64,000 bases of DNA from Aliarcobacter trophiarum LMG 25534 (GTDB taxonomy: Bacteria; Campylobacterota; Campylobacteria; Campylobacterales; Arcobacteraceae). Positions 9,056 through 18,726 of the stretch are shown piece by piece; the stretch's first letter is position 1; each line of letters starts with the position of its first letter. The stretch is from the NCBI RefSeq assembly GCF_003355515.1, contig NZ_CP031367.1, positions 1,736,001-1,800,000 on the forward strand. The letters are read 5' to 3'. A model generated the notes under the pieces. The model saw only the letters and a list, made by a program, of their open reading frames with translations. It was not told the DNA's origin and did not search any database. The position numbers were made by a program, and so were the translations under genes.

Positions 9056-11098
9056 TTAAATAACTCTTTTTAAACATAAAAGATAATCTTCAATAATATC
9101 CCTAATTTGTCTTATAGATATCTCATGTATTTTCTTAACCTTTTTACTTTCATCTTTTATTTTTATATCATTAAAATGATATAGTAAATATGGTGCACTA
9201 ATTTGGAAATAATTTACTAAAATTTGGTATAAAAGGTCGCAATTATTAATATCCAATGTAGTTAATATTGAATATTCATCTACAAGAAGTTCTTCAAAGT
9301 TTTTATATTTAGTTTTCTTTATTTTATCTATAATTTCTATAATATTTTTTTCAATAAACCCTATCTCTTTATTAATAATTTCTTTTGATTTTGATGAGAT
9401 TCCTGTTAAAGAGTAGTATTTTAATTTTTTTATAAGCTCATCATATCCAAACTCTACCTTTTTTAATTCATTAAAGTTGATATCTTCTTGTTTTACTGGA
9501 ATTACTCCATTAAAAAATGCTCCATTTGTAGATAAGTTATAAATTACTACATCTTTAAATTTTATTTTTACTTTTTCTTCAAGGCTTTTTATTGAACTAA
9601 AAAACATTGGGGTTGTATATACATACTCTCTATAATTACCTTTTACCTTAATTAAACTTTCTCTTGCACTATAGGTATCTCTATTTATTTTTTCATTTAA
9701 ATTTAGTTTAGTTGTAGCAGAATTTGAATCTTTTGAATGGCTTTCACCAGTTTCTTGATTTAGTGCTAAATCAAGTCCTATTAAATAAAGCTCTTTTATA
9801 TTTAAATCTAACAAAATATTAAGAGTTATTTCTCCAACACTAAAACCTTGAAAAACTATATTATCCTTATGAAGTTTACTAAAAACTTCGTATAAAAATA
9901 GATTATCTTTATTAAATTTTTTTAGTATATTTTCATTTGTCATATTTGAAGCAAAGATAATAGTATTTTTAGAAATTTTTTCCACACTTTCATCATCAAA
10001 TTGTTTTTCATTTAAAGCTTTAAAATCTTGATCTAATGTAGATATAACATCTATATGAATATTATTTAAAAGTAATTTTTTATATGCTGCTCCAATAGTT
10101 ACTATAAAAAATCTATTATGATTTTGTTTTATCCACTCTATATTATCATCTAATGATGGTCCTGCTGCAATATATAAGACAGGAATATTTTTTAATAAAT
10201 TTAAACTCTTTTTTGTTTTATTAAAAAGCAAAAATTTATATCCATCTTTAATATATTTTGTTGCTCTATTAAAATGAACATAAAGCATTCTATTATAGTC
10301 ATAAGCAACAGGATTTAATATATGTAAACTATTTAAAATATTATCTATATATTCTTCTATATTAATCGTTGTTGTTGAGAATTTAATTAGATAATTCTCT
10401 AAATAATTCATTTTAAAAAACCTACTAATTTTAGTTTCCGTATCAAATACATTATCCATAATAGAAAAGGTTACATGTTTTTTTGCAAGAATTGTATAAT
10501 CAACAGTAAAAAGAGACAATCTAAATATTTCTAAATTTCTTTCTAAAACTAAATACATATTTGCATCTATATTTTTTGCAATTTTTGGTATATGCCTTCC
10601 TAAAAGCGTCCCTAAAAAAATAAATTTTTTTATATTTTTTAATCTTTTTTTCTTGTTATCAATATAGTCTCCAATAGCATTTAGATACTCCCAAGCATTA
10701 TTTACACTTAAAGTATTAAACTGAGTCATATTTTCAAACTCAAATCTATTTGTTTTATCAATAATAGGTACACCTTTATGAATAGGAGAAAAATGTTCTG
10801 CTAAATCCAATATATAATTTCCTTCATATTGTTCAGATTTTCTTAGTAATTCACTATTAAATTTTTTTGGATTCTTATTGTACAAATATTTATCATTTAA
10901 AATATCATAAATATCAAAGTCACCATCATTCATATTAAATTCTAGTGCATATTTCTCTTTATATTCTCCTCTTTCTATCATTCTTGATAACTCATCTACT
11001 CTATGATAGAGTTCATTATCATACTCACTTAAAAATACTAAATTTGCCAAAAAAGTAGTTGTGAGTGCATTTTGTAATTGTATTTGTGCTTCTGTCAT
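9056..11098 (-). CDS. maf: Maf-family flagellin nonulosonate glycosyltransferase
   Basis: A 680-aa motility accessory factor (MAF_flag10/DUF115 domain). The core motif PVLYIAAGPSLDDNIEWI (about residues 310-327) and the nearby VTIGAAYKKLLLNNIHIDV and STLDQD are typical of the family, which has an MptE-like Rossmann fold. In Campylobacter, Helicobacter and Aeromonas, Maf proteins transfer pseudaminic or legionaminic acid to flagellin Ser/Thr. It is the last gene of the legionaminic-acid cluster and abuts flaB, so the pathway, transferase and acceptor are all adjacent. Confidence 0.9.
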   Translation of the reverse strand: MTEAQIQLQNALTTTFLANLVFLSEYDNELYHRVDELSRMIERGEYKEKYALEFNMNDGDFDIYDILNDKYLYNKNPKKFNSELLRKSEQYEGNYILDLAEHFSPIHKGVPIIDKTNRFEFENMTQFNTLSVNNAWEYLNAIGDYIDNKKKRLKNIKKFIFLGTLLGRHIPKIAKNIDANMYLVLERNLEIFRLSLFTVDYTILAKKHVTFSIMDNVFDTETKISRFFKMNYLENYLIKFSTTTINIEEYIDNILNSLHILNPVAYDYNRMLYVHFNRATKYIKDGYKFLLFNKTKKSLNLLKNIPVLYIAAGPSLDDNIEWIKQNHNRFFIVTIGAAYKKLLLNNIHIDVISTLDQDFKALNEKQFDDESVEKISKNTIIFASNMTNENILKKFNKDNLFLYEVFSKLHKDNIVFQGFSVGEITLNILLDLNIKELYLIGLDLALNQETGESHSKDSNSATTKLNLNEKINRDTYSARESLIKVKGNYREYVYTTPMFFSSIKSLEEKVKIKFKDVVIYNLSTNGAFFNGVIPVKQEDINFNELKKVEFGYDELIKKLKYYSLTGISSKSKEIINKEIGFIEKNIIEIIDKIKKTKYKNFEELLVDEYSILTTLDINNCDLLYQILVNYFQISAPYLLYHFNDIKIKDESKKVKKIHEISIRQIRDIIEDYLLCLKRVI

Positions 11099-11111
11099 AT
11101 CTTTCCTTAAT

Positions 11112-11792
11112 TTACTTATGTATCATTAATAATTTAACCATTTCAAAATCTATCTCTTCATCAATATCAATAGAACTCTCTTTATTCATAATATATGCAA
11201 AAATATTGTCTTTTAGAAAAAAGCTTTTATTTTCTAAAAGTTTATCAGTTTTACATATATAAATAGCTCCATTTAGCCTATAATATTTTTCTAAATCTTG
11301 ACTTCGTTTATTTATAACTTCATCTCTTAAAAAACTATCCATTTTTCTATCTTCTGGCAAAGTATTACTCCAAAGTGGGCTATGCTCCATTTCACAAATA
11401 CTTATCACTGCATCAGCTTTTTTTTCTTCTAAAAACTCTATTGCTTCATTTATATGTTTTTCATTTCTAAGAGGGCTTGTCGGTTGAAGTAAAACTATAT
11501 AATCATACTCTTCAAAGTTATCTATTGCATGTTTTATTGTATCAAATGTTGTGGCTGTATCACTTGCTAATTCATCTGGTCTTTTTATAGCTTCTGCTCC
11601 ATATTTTTTTGAAATCTCTAAAATTTTATCATCATCACTACTTACAGCAACTTTATCAATATATTTACTTTTAAGTCCAGCTTCAATACTGTATGCAATA
11701 AGTGGTTTGCCGTATAAATCAAGTATATTTTTTCTTGGAAGTCTTTTACTTCCTCCACGAGCTGGGACTATTGCTAAATATCTATTTTTCAT
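11112..11792 (-). CDS. legF: CMP-legionaminic acid synthetase (NeuA/LegF family)
   Basis: Activates the nonulosonic acid with CTP. About 226 aa from the chosen ATG, beginning MKNRYLAIVPARGGSKRLP, the cytidylyltransferase nucleotide-binding motif. LLQPTSPLRN and SDDDKILEI are also present. A longer frame extends upstream to 11828, but homologues start at this Met. The ATG lies inside the last codons of ptmE. Legionaminic rather than sialic or pseudaminic specificity is inferred from the neighbours. Confidence 0.88.
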   Translation of the reverse strand: MKNRYLAIVPARGGSKRLPRKNILDLYGKPLIAYSIEAGLKSKYIDKVAVSSDDDKILEISKKYGAEAIKRPDELASDTATTFDTIKHAIDNFEEYDYIVLLQPTSPLRNEKHINEAIEFLEEKKADAVISICEMEHSPLWSNTLPEDRKMDSFLRDEVINKRSQDLEKYYRLNGAIYICKTDKLLENKSFFLKDNIFAYIMNKESSIDIDEEIDFEMVKLLMIHK

Positions 11793-12837
11793 TAAATACT
11801 CTAAAATATTCACTTTGTGCTTGTTCAAAATCGCTCATTCTACCAATATCAAGCCAATATTCATGAATAGGAAAAGATAAAACTTTTCTCTCTTTTTCCA
11901 CTAATATATTAAAAAGAGTTGGCATATCAAAGAACTCATTTTTTGGAATAAGCTCAAAAATATTTGGAGATAAAACATAAATTCCTGCATTTACAAAGAA
12001 TTTTTTTATAGGTTTTTCTTCTATTGCTATAATATTATCATCTTCTGTCTGTACTACTCCATATGGTATTTGATACTCATACTCTCTTACACACATTGTA
12101 GCATTCGCATTTGCAAAAGAGTGAAAATCTAATAAATTTGAAAAATTTACATCTGTTAATAGATCTCCATTCATAACAAAAAAAGGCTCGTTTGGTTTAT
12201 CTTTTAGAAGACTCAAGGCTCCAGCTGTTCCCAATCTATTATTTTCTTCAATATAATCTATATTTACTCCAAAATCACTTCCATCTTTGAAATAATCTTT
12301 TATAATATCACCTTTGTAGTTTAAACTAATTGTAATATTTATAAACCCGTGACTTGCAAAGTTTTTAATAATTGTTTCTAAAATAGGCTTATTCCCAACT
12401 TTTAACATAGGCTTTGGAGTATCTTCTGTAAGTGGTCTTAATCTTGTTCCAAGTCCACCTGCCATTAAAATAACTCTATTTCTCTTATTTGTGGTTTTAA
12501 GTAAAGTTGCTAAATTTACTATATCAACCAAAACATTCTTTTCATCTACAATTGGAATTTGATAAATTTGATTTTTTATAGCTTTTTGTATTATTTTATC
12601 TTTTGTCTCAGTATTTAAAGAAGTAATAGGATTTTTAAAATATAAATCATTTATAGTATCATCTAAAGTATAATTTTTTAGAAGTCCCCTTCTTATATCT
12701 CCATCTGTAAGAGTTCCTATTAATCTATCATTTTCATCTACCACTAGTGCTATTTGTATAGCACCTTGGTTGATTATTTGTAATGCCTCTTTTATTGTTG
12801 AATTTGCTGTTAATTTTATGTTTTCTATATTTTGCAT
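11782..12837 (-). CDS. ptmE: PtmE-like nucleotidyltransferase with CBS domains
   Basis: A 351-aa protein with a CBS-domain pair (about 1-115, for example IALVVDENDRLIGTLTDGDIRRGL) fused to a sugar-1-phosphate nucleotidyltransferase (ILMAGGLGTRLRPLTEDTPKPML from residue 122; MNGDLLTDVNF). In C. jejuni, PtmE makes GDP-GlcNAc or GDP-GlcN-type donor, so legionaminic acid there is built from GDP-linked rather than UDP-linked sugar. The same fusion inside this cluster argues for the GDP route. Overlaps legF; 1 base from legG. Confidence 0.87.
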   Translation of the reverse strand: MQNIENIKLTANSTIKEALQIINQGAIQIALVVDENDRLIGTLTDGDIRRGLLKNYTLDDTINDLYFKNPITSLNTETKDKIIQKAIKNQIYQIPIVDEKNVLVDIVNLATLLKTTNKRNRVILMAGGLGTRLRPLTEDTPKPMLKVGNKPILETIIKNFASHGFINITISLNYKGDIIKDYFKDGSDFGVNIDYIEENNRLGTAGALSLLKDKPNEPFFVMNGDLLTDVNFSNLLDFHSFANANATMCVREYEYQIPYGVVQTEDDNIIAIEEKPIKKFFVNAGIYVLSPNIFELIPKNEFFDMPTLFNILVEKERKVLSFPIHEYWLDIGRMSDFEQAQSEYFRVFNEK

Positions 12838-12838
12838 T

Positions 12839-13993
12839 TTAATCCTTTAAATCATAAAATGGTTTTTTAAGTATATTTTTCAAATCTACACTTTTTATAA
12901 TCTCAACTATCTTTTTACTTGCACAGCCATCTCCATATGGATTATTTATGGTTTTTAAAGTTTCTTGAAACTCTTTTGAATATAGTTTAGTAAATCCTTC
13001 TAAAATAGAATTTTTATTTGCTTCACAATCAATCACACTAGAAGATTTTATTCTTCCTTTTTGTCTATCTCCAATATTTATAGTTCCTTTTTTAAAACTA
13101 GGAGCTTCTGCTAATCCACTAGAACTATTTCCAACCATTGCATCTACATATTGTAAAGCACTTAGGTATCTTAATTGTCCTAAAGAAGTAAAACAAACTG
13201 ATTTAGTATTATTCTTAGCTACATATTCATCAATCATTTCGTTTATAACTCTTCCATCTGTATCGCTATTTGCTTTTGTGAATATAATATTTGTATCTTT
13301 TAGTTCATCTATAGCATCTATCAATTCTTGAAATTGTTCTCTTGCTGTGTCCCTCTCTAAAGTTACAGGATGAAAAGTTACAAGTATATTTTTTTTATTT
13401 AATTTAAAATCAATTGATTTCTCAAACTCATCTTTAGATAAAAGTTTTAATCTTTTGATATTCTCAATTCCCATTCCACCAACATTAAAAACTCTAAAAG
13501 GATTTTCACCTAGCTGAATTACTCTATTTTTATACTCTTCTGTAGCTGTAAAGTGTAAATGACTCATTTTTGTAATACTATGTCTTATTGACTCATCAAA
13601 TGCACCTTCCGTTGTCTCTCCACCATGAAGATGAACAATAGGAATACGAGCTATCATAGCCGCACTTGTTGCACTAAATATCTCATATCTATCTCCTAAT
13701 ACCACTAAAATATCTGGTTTTAACTCTTCATATACTTCACTAAAAGATATTTGAGCTAATCCCATAGATTTTGAGATACCAATTGATGTATCAGAAGATA
13801 AAAGCATCTCTATTTTTTTATCAATTTTAAAATCTTTTTCTATTGTCTGATATGTCAAGCCAAATTCAGGGCTTAAATGCATTCCTGTAACTATAAGTTG
13901 AAGTTCTAAATCTTTATCGGCTTCAATTTCTTTCATTAGCCAATAAAGTAATCCGTATTCAGCTCTTGTTCCTGTTACTACACAAATTTTCAT
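12839..13993 (-). CDS. legG: Hydrolysing NDP-sugar 2-epimerase (LegG/NeuC family)
   Basis: Removes the nucleotide and inverts C2 to give the free 6-deoxy-mannose-type precursor of legionaminic acid. The 384-aa length is typical of the WecB/NeuC family. Visible features are the N-terminal VVTGTRAEYGLLYWL, VVLGDRYEIFS, HLHGGETTEGAFDESIRHSI and GNSSSGLAEAP near residue 285, all conserved in hydrolysing epimerases. Its start overlaps the legI stop by 4 bases. Confidence 0.91.
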   Translation of the reverse strand: MKICVVTGTRAEYGLLYWLMKEIEADKDLELQLIVTGMHLSPEFGLTYQTIEKDFKIDKKIEMLLSSDTSIGISKSMGLAQISFSEVYEELKPDILVVLGDRYEIFSATSAAMIARIPIVHLHGGETTEGAFDESIRHSITKMSHLHFTATEEYKNRVIQLGENPFRVFNVGGMGIENIKRLKLLSKDEFEKSIDFKLNKKNILVTFHPVTLERDTAREQFQELIDAIDELKDTNIIFTKANSDTDGRVINEMIDEYVAKNNTKSVCFTSLGQLRYLSALQYVDAMVGNSSSGLAEAPSFKKGTINIGDRQKGRIKSSSVIDCEANKNSILEGFTKLYSKEFQETLKTINNPYGDGCASKKIVEIIKSVDLKNILKKPFYDLKD

Positions 13994-14988
13994 ATTAATT
14001 CATCTTCTTTATAATCTTTACTAGCAATAGTTCCAATAACTTCATCCCATCTCATAGGAGAGATTCCATTCCCTGGTCTTTTTATTACAAGATTATTTTC
14101 ATTTAATACTTCACCTTTTTTTATCCTACTTTTTGCAACTATTGATTTTCTAGCTATTGGCTTATTTTTTGACTCACTTTGACTTGGTTTTTTTACACTA
14201 TTTCCTAAAGCTTTCTCAATATTTCTAACAGCTTTTACCATAGCTTTTAGCTCATCTGGTTCTAAACTAGCTTTATGATCAGGACCTTCCATAGTTTTAT
14301 CTAAAGTAAAATGTTTTTCTATACAACTAGCTCCTAAGGCAACTGCTGCTGTTGGAACTTCTATTCCCAAAGTATGATCACTATATCCAAACTCTATATC
14401 AAAGGTATTTCCAATAGTAAGCATTGCTCTTAAATTTACATCTTCCATAGGAGTTGGATACTCTGTATTTGCATGTAAAACTGTAATATTTTCTTTTTTT
14501 GTTCCAGAATTTATTAAAATATCTATAGCATCTTCAATCTCACCAATATTAGCCATTCCAGTCGAAAGTATGACTTTTTTATTTAGTTTTCCTATATGTC
14601 TTAAATATGGAAGATTTGTAATCTCTCCACTTGGAATTTTAAATATTTCAAGTCCTAAATCATTTAAAAGTTCAATACTATCATGGTCAAAAGGAGTCGA
14701 TAAAAACATAATGTTTTTTGAATTACAATAAGAGATAAGTTCTTTATGAGTTTTTACATCTAACTCAAGTTTCTTTATCATCTCAAATTGAGACTCTTCC
14801 TTACTAGTTGTTTCTTTTTGATAATCAGCCTTTTGTGCATTTTTTGAAACTAAATTTTCAGCCTTAAAGGTCTGAAACTTTACTGCATCAACTTTTGCTT
14901 CAACTGCTACATCGATTAGTTTTTTAGCTAATTCAATACTTCCATTATGATTAACCCCAGCTTCTGCTATGATAAATACTTTCCTCAT
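13990..14988 (-). CDS. legI: Legionaminic acid synthase (NeuB/LegI family)
   Basis: Condenses the 6-deoxy sugar with phosphoenolpyruvate to form the nine-carbon legionaminic acid. The 332-aa protein has a TIM-barrel NeuB domain (IAEAGVNHNGSIELAKKL, VDAVKFQTFKAE, STPFDHDS, SDHTLGIE, KHFTLD) and a C-terminal SAF/antifreeze-like domain (ARKSIVAKSRIKKGEVL). Overlaps both neighbours by 4 bases, implying translational coupling. Confidence 0.93.
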   Translation of the reverse strand: MRKVFIIAEAGVNHNGSIELAKKLIDVAVEAKVDAVKFQTFKAENLVSKNAQKADYQKETTSKEESQFEMIKKLELDVKTHKELISYCNSKNIMFLSTPFDHDSIELLNDLGLEIFKIPSGEITNLPYLRHIGKLNKKVILSTGMANIGEIEDAIDILINSGTKKENITVLHANTEYPTPMEDVNLRAMLTIGNTFDIEFGYSDHTLGIEVPTAAVALGASCIEKHFTLDKTMEGPDHKASLEPDELKAMVKAVRNIEKALGNSVKKPSQSESKNKPIARKSIVAKSRIKKGEVLNENNLVIKRPGNGISPMRWDEVIGTIASKDYKEDELI

Positions 14989-15560
14989 TTAGCCAAACTC
15001 CCTGCTTTTACGAATCCATCTATTTTTATACTTTGTTTTAAAGTAGCATTACTTCCAACAAAACTATCACTTTTTACAACTACTCCACCGTTTATTACAG
15101 TTGCGGTTGAAATATGGCAATTATCTTCTACTATACAATCATGCTCTATTAAAGCTTTTGTATTTATTATACAATTTTTACCTATTTTTGTATTTGCATT
15201 TATAAGTACATTATGCATAACAACTGTTCCTTCATCTACAAAAGTATGTTTTGAAACATAAGCGATTGGTGATATGATAGATGGAAAAGTAAATCCTATA
15301 TTTTTTGCTTTTTCAAATAGCTTTTTTCTCAATTCATTTGATTTTATATGTCCTATTGTAATAACAGCATTTTTACAAGTTTTAAATAGCTCTTCCAAAT
15401 CATCATCACGAGCAATTATAGGATAATTTAAAACTTTTTTTCCGATATTCTCTTTAATATCAACGATACCAATAATTTCATATTTATTTTCAAGTTCTAT
15501 AACATCAATAACACTATGACAATGTCCACCACCACCAATAAGAACTATTTTTTCTTTCAT
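14985..15560 (-). CDS. legH: Hexapeptide-repeat sugar N-acetyltransferase (LegH/PglD-like)
   Basis: A 191-aa protein with an N-terminal Rossmann-like segment (IVLIGGGGHCHSVIDVIEL) and a C-terminal left-handed beta-helix (IGKNCIINTKALIEHDCIVEDN). PglD-type enzymes acetylate the 4-amino group made by the preceding aminotransferase; the conserved catalytic His is in ALIEHDC. Position between legC and legI supports the LegH assignment. Confidence 0.87.
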   Translation of the reverse strand: MKEKIVLIGGGGHCHSVIDVIELENKYEIIGIVDIKENIGKKVLNYPIIARDDDLEELFKTCKNAVITIGHIKSNELRKKLFEKAKNIGFTFPSIISPIAYVSKHTFVDEGTVVMHNVLINANTKIGKNCIINTKALIEHDCIVEDNCHISTATVINGGVVVKSDSFVGSNATLKQSIKIDGFVKAGSLAK

Positions 15561-16696
15561 TATACTCTCACACTACTTGGAATATTAACTACTCTTTGTT
15601 CTAAATATTTTGCATTTTTTAAATCATCTTTTTGGCAATCTTTAAACATCTCAAGCTCATTCATCAGTCTCCAAATAGGTCTTGTCATAACACCATTTTT
15701 ATTTGTAAAATCTAAGAAATCATCTCTTTGCTTTAAATCACCCAATAAAACTGCCTGAAGCCAATAGTTGGATTTACTATTTTTTGCTTCACTTATAAAT
15801 TTCATATTTGTAGTTTCAAAGAAATCTTTATAAATATTTGCTAACTCTCTTTTTGAATCTAAAAATTTATTTAGCTGTTCGAGTTGAGCTACAAGTAAAG
15901 CTGCATTTAAATTTGGCAATCTATAATTATATGCTATTTCACTATGAACATATTCATAAGGATGTGGTATTTTTGCTGTTGTAGTAATATGCTTTGCTCT
16001 TTTTGCCAATTCTACATCATCTGTAACTATTACTCCACCACCACCACTTGTGATTATTTTATTTCCATTAAAAGAGAATGCCCCTACTTTTCCAAAAGTT
16101 CCAGTATGTTTATCTTTATAATAACTTCCTAAACTTTCAGCTGCATCTTCTACTAAAGAAATATTCCAATTATCACAAATATCTTTTATCTCATCAATCT
16201 TACAAGGATGCCCAAAAGTATGCATAGGAACACAAACTTTAATTTGTCTATTTGTAGTTTTATTTATACATTTATTATCTACTACTTCGCAATTAGACTC
16301 TAAAAAGTTTTTAAGTGATTTTGGGCTTAACCCCATAGTATCTAAATCAACATCAACAAAAACTGGGTTTGCTCCAATATAGCTTATTGCATTACAAGTT
16401 GCTATAAAAGTAAGTGGCTGTGTAATAACTTCATCGTCTTTTTTTACATTTGCTAAAATAAGAGAGATGTGAAGTGCTGCTGTTCCATTTACAGTTGCTA
16501 TGGCAAATTTACTTCCTACAATTTTAGCAAACTCTTTTTCAAAAGTATCTACATATTTTCCAACACTTGATACAAATGTAGAATCTATACAATCATTTAA
16601 ATATTTCTTTTCATTTCCAATAAATCTTGGTTCATGAAGCGGTATAAACTCTTGCGTTTTAAAACTTTGTTTTATAAAATCAACTATTTTTTGCAT
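15560..16696 (-). CDS. legC: PLP-dependent aminotransferase (LegC, DegT/DnrJ/EryC1 family)
   Basis: Transfers an amino group to C4 of the 4-keto-6-deoxy sugar made by LegB. The 378-aa protein has the DegT-family features VNGTAALHISLIL, EDAAESLGSYYKDKHTGTFG and SFNGNKIITSGGGG, in which the Lys of GNKI is the pyridoxal phosphate Schiff-base residue. Overlaps legB and legH by one base each. Confidence 0.91.
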   Translation of the reverse strand: MQKIVDFIKQSFKTQEFIPLHEPRFIGNEKKYLNDCIDSTFVSSVGKYVDTFEKEFAKIVGSKFAIATVNGTAALHISLILANVKKDDEVITQPLTFIATCNAISYIGANPVFVDVDLDTMGLSPKSLKNFLESNCEVVDNKCINKTTNRQIKVCVPMHTFGHPCKIDEIKDICDNWNISLVEDAAESLGSYYKDKHTGTFGKVGAFSFNGNKIITSGGGGVIVTDDVELAKRAKHITTTAKIPHPYEYVHSEIAYNYRLPNLNAALLVAQLEQLNKFLDSKRELANIYKDFFETTNMKFISEAKNSKSNYWLQAVLLGDLKQRDDFLDFTNKNGVMTRPIWRLMNELEMFKDCQKDDLKNAKYLEQRVVNIPSSVRV

Positions 16697-17892
16697 TACA
16701 TCTTCCCATCAAGATATTTACCAGTTTCTTTATGTCCAAAATCTGGTATTAGTCTAAAAAACTCTTTTACGATATCCTCTTTTGTCCAAGATAACTTTTG
16801 TTTATAAGTTTTTATTACATTTTCAAACTCATTTAACAGTTTTTCCTCATAAATTGCTTCATTTTTAATAATACCTAGATTTTCAAATTTTTCCATATCT
16901 AAAACTTCTTTATCTGTAAAAAATTCTTCAAAATCCTTTTCCCCTGTTGTATCACTAGCAGTAAATAAGCAAGGATATTTTCCTTTTTTTGGCAAAGATT
17001 TACCTAACTCTCTTGCTTCTTCTTCATCTTTGCACAAATATGGTTCAAATCCGAGATTTTTCAAATACTTTACAGCTATTTCAGAAAATGTTATAAGATG
17101 CAGATTTTCACTTAGCTTTGGAAAAAATATATCTCTATTTTCTCCAAAGATACAAGACATAAGACAAAGTTCACCACTCTCTTGTGGAGTTACAAAGTAT
17201 CTTTTTATATCATTTGGAGCAACTATTGGTTGATTTTTTTGAATTCTTTGATTAAATCCATGAAGTAAAGATCCATCACTAAAAGCTACATTTGCAAATC
17301 TAGCCATTGAAACATCTATCTGTTTTGATTTTCTATTTACAAACATCTCCATTATTCTTTTACTTGCACCCATCATATTTACTGGATTAGCAGCCTTATC
17401 TGTACTTACACAAAAATATTTTTTAGTTCCATTATCAATTGATTGTTGAAGTGTCTTATCTGTATTAAAAATATTTGTTTCAATCATTCGCATAAGAGTA
17501 TAAGGGTCTTTTTCACTTCTTACATGTTTTAAAGCTGATAAATTTAAAACATAATCATATCTTCCATCAGCTTTTATAAAAGCATCATACTCCCAACTTC
17601 CAATATCAAGTGCAAATGTTTGAAAATCTCCATCTATATAGCCAAAACTACTTCTAATATCCCGAACAAGTTCAACCATATTGTTTTCACTAATGTCAAC
17701 TACATGAAGCTTTTTTGGATTTCTTTTAAATATCTCTTTTGTAACAGCTTGTCCAATACTTCCGGCTCCACCTAAAACTAGAAATGTAGAGCTTGATACT
17801 ATTTTTAAAAGCTCTTTTTCATAAGTTTGTATATCTTTTACAAAAAGTTCTTTTGTTCTTCCAATTAGTTCCAATATCTTAACTATTTGCAA
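16696..17892 (-). CDS. legB: NDP-GlcNAc 4,6-dehydratase (LegB)
   Basis: First committed step of the nonulosonate pathway. A short-chain dehydrogenase with FLVLGGAGSIGQAVTKEI (NAD-binding), SALKHVRSEKDPYTL and STDKAANPVNMMGASKR, where Met replaces the usual catalytic Tyr, as in the FlaA1/PseB group. I prefer the TTG start at 17890-17892 (LQIVKILELIGRTKEL) because AGGAGAG precedes it at ideal spacing; a frame open to 17940 lacks such a site. The C-terminal 120 residues carry the extra domain seen in LegB. First gene of the operon. Confidence 0.88.
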   Translation of the reverse strand: MQIVKILELIGRTKELFVKDIQTYEKELLKIVSSSTFLVLGGAGSIGQAVTKEIFKRNPKKLHVVDISENNMVELVRDIRSSFGYIDGDFQTFALDIGSWEYDAFIKADGRYDYVLNLSALKHVRSEKDPYTLMRMIETNIFNTDKTLQQSIDNGTKKYFCVSTDKAANPVNMMGASKRIMEMFVNRKSKQIDVSMARFANVAFSDGSLLHGFNQRIQKNQPIVAPNDIKRYFVTPQESGELCLMSCIFGENRDIFFPKLSENLHLITFSEIAVKYLKNLGFEPYLCKDEEEARELGKSLPKKGKYPCLFTASDTTGEKDFEEFFTDKEVLDMEKFENLGIIKNEAIYEEKLLNEFENVIKTYKQKLSWTKEDIVKEFFRLIPDFGHKETGKYLDGKM

Positions 17893-18118
17893 ATATGCTC
17901 TCCTGTCAAAGATTAATAATTTTTTTGTATTGTAACACATACTTTATTTATAGTATATACAAATATTACTAGGAACCTAAACAAAATTTTAAAGAAAACA
18001 TGAAAAATATAGTAAATTTTATTTCATAAATTATTCATTCTCCTATAATTCTTTATCTTTAAAAAAATTATAACTCAAAAATTATCCCAATATTTTGATA
18101 TTTCTCCAGTTTTTTATA

Positions 18119-18691
18119 CTATTTTTGAAACGATGCAGAAACTATACTTAAAAACTCATCTTTTGTTTTCTTATCACTTTTAAAAAGTCCTCTTAAAGAT
18201 GAAGTTATAGTAGTTGAACATATCTTTTCAACACCTCTCATCTCCATACACATATGTCTTGCATCAATTATAACTGCAACCCCTTTTGGTTTTAAGTGTT
18301 CATTTAAGGCATCACAAATTTGCTCAGTCATCTGTTCTTGAATTTGTAATCTTCTTGCAAAAACATCAACAACTCTTGGAATTTTTGAAAGACCCACAAC
18401 TTTTCCATTTGGAATATAAGCAACATGGGCTTTACCAATAATTGGTAACATATGATGCTCACAAAATGAGTAGAACTCTATATCTTTTACAACAACCATC
18501 TCATCATTTGTTGAAGTAAAAAGTGCTTTTTGAATAATCTCTTTTGGACACTGTTTATATCCACTACACATAAACTCATAGGCTTTTCTAACTCTCTTTG
18601 GAGTATCAAGCAACCCTTCTCTTTGTGTATCTTCTCCTATATACTCTAAAATACTCTTTATTGAATTCTCAAACTCTAACTCTTTATTCAT
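18119..18691 (-). CDS. folE: GTP cyclohydrolase I
   Basis: Converts GTP to 7,8-dihydroneopterin triphosphate for folate or queuosine synthesis. The 190-aa length is typical. Zinc-ligand and active-site motifs are visible: [20 protein letters not shown] and [14 protein letters not shown], with both Cys and the His residues intact, so this is the zinc-dependent type. [15 protein letters not shown] is also present. 36 bases downstream of corA. Confidence 0.95.
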   Translation of the reverse strand: MNKELEFENSIKSILEYIGEDTQREGLLDTPKRVRKAYEFMCSGYKQCPKEIIQKALFTSTNDEMVVVKDIEFYSFCEHHMLPIIGKAHVAYIPNGKVVGLSKIPRVVDVFARRLQIQEQMTEQICDALNEHLKPKGVAVIIDARHMCMEMRGVEKICSTTITSSLRGLFKSDKKTKDEFLSIVSASFQK

Positions 18692-18726
18692 ATTATATAA
18701 TTCCTTTTAATTTTTTAAATATATTT

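Noticed and set aside
12839-14988. Sialic acid (Neu) or pseudaminic acid pathway instead of legionaminic acid
   Set aside because: No PseG- or PseH-type gene, and sialic acid synthesis would not need the dehydratase, aminotransferase and PtmE-like genes present.
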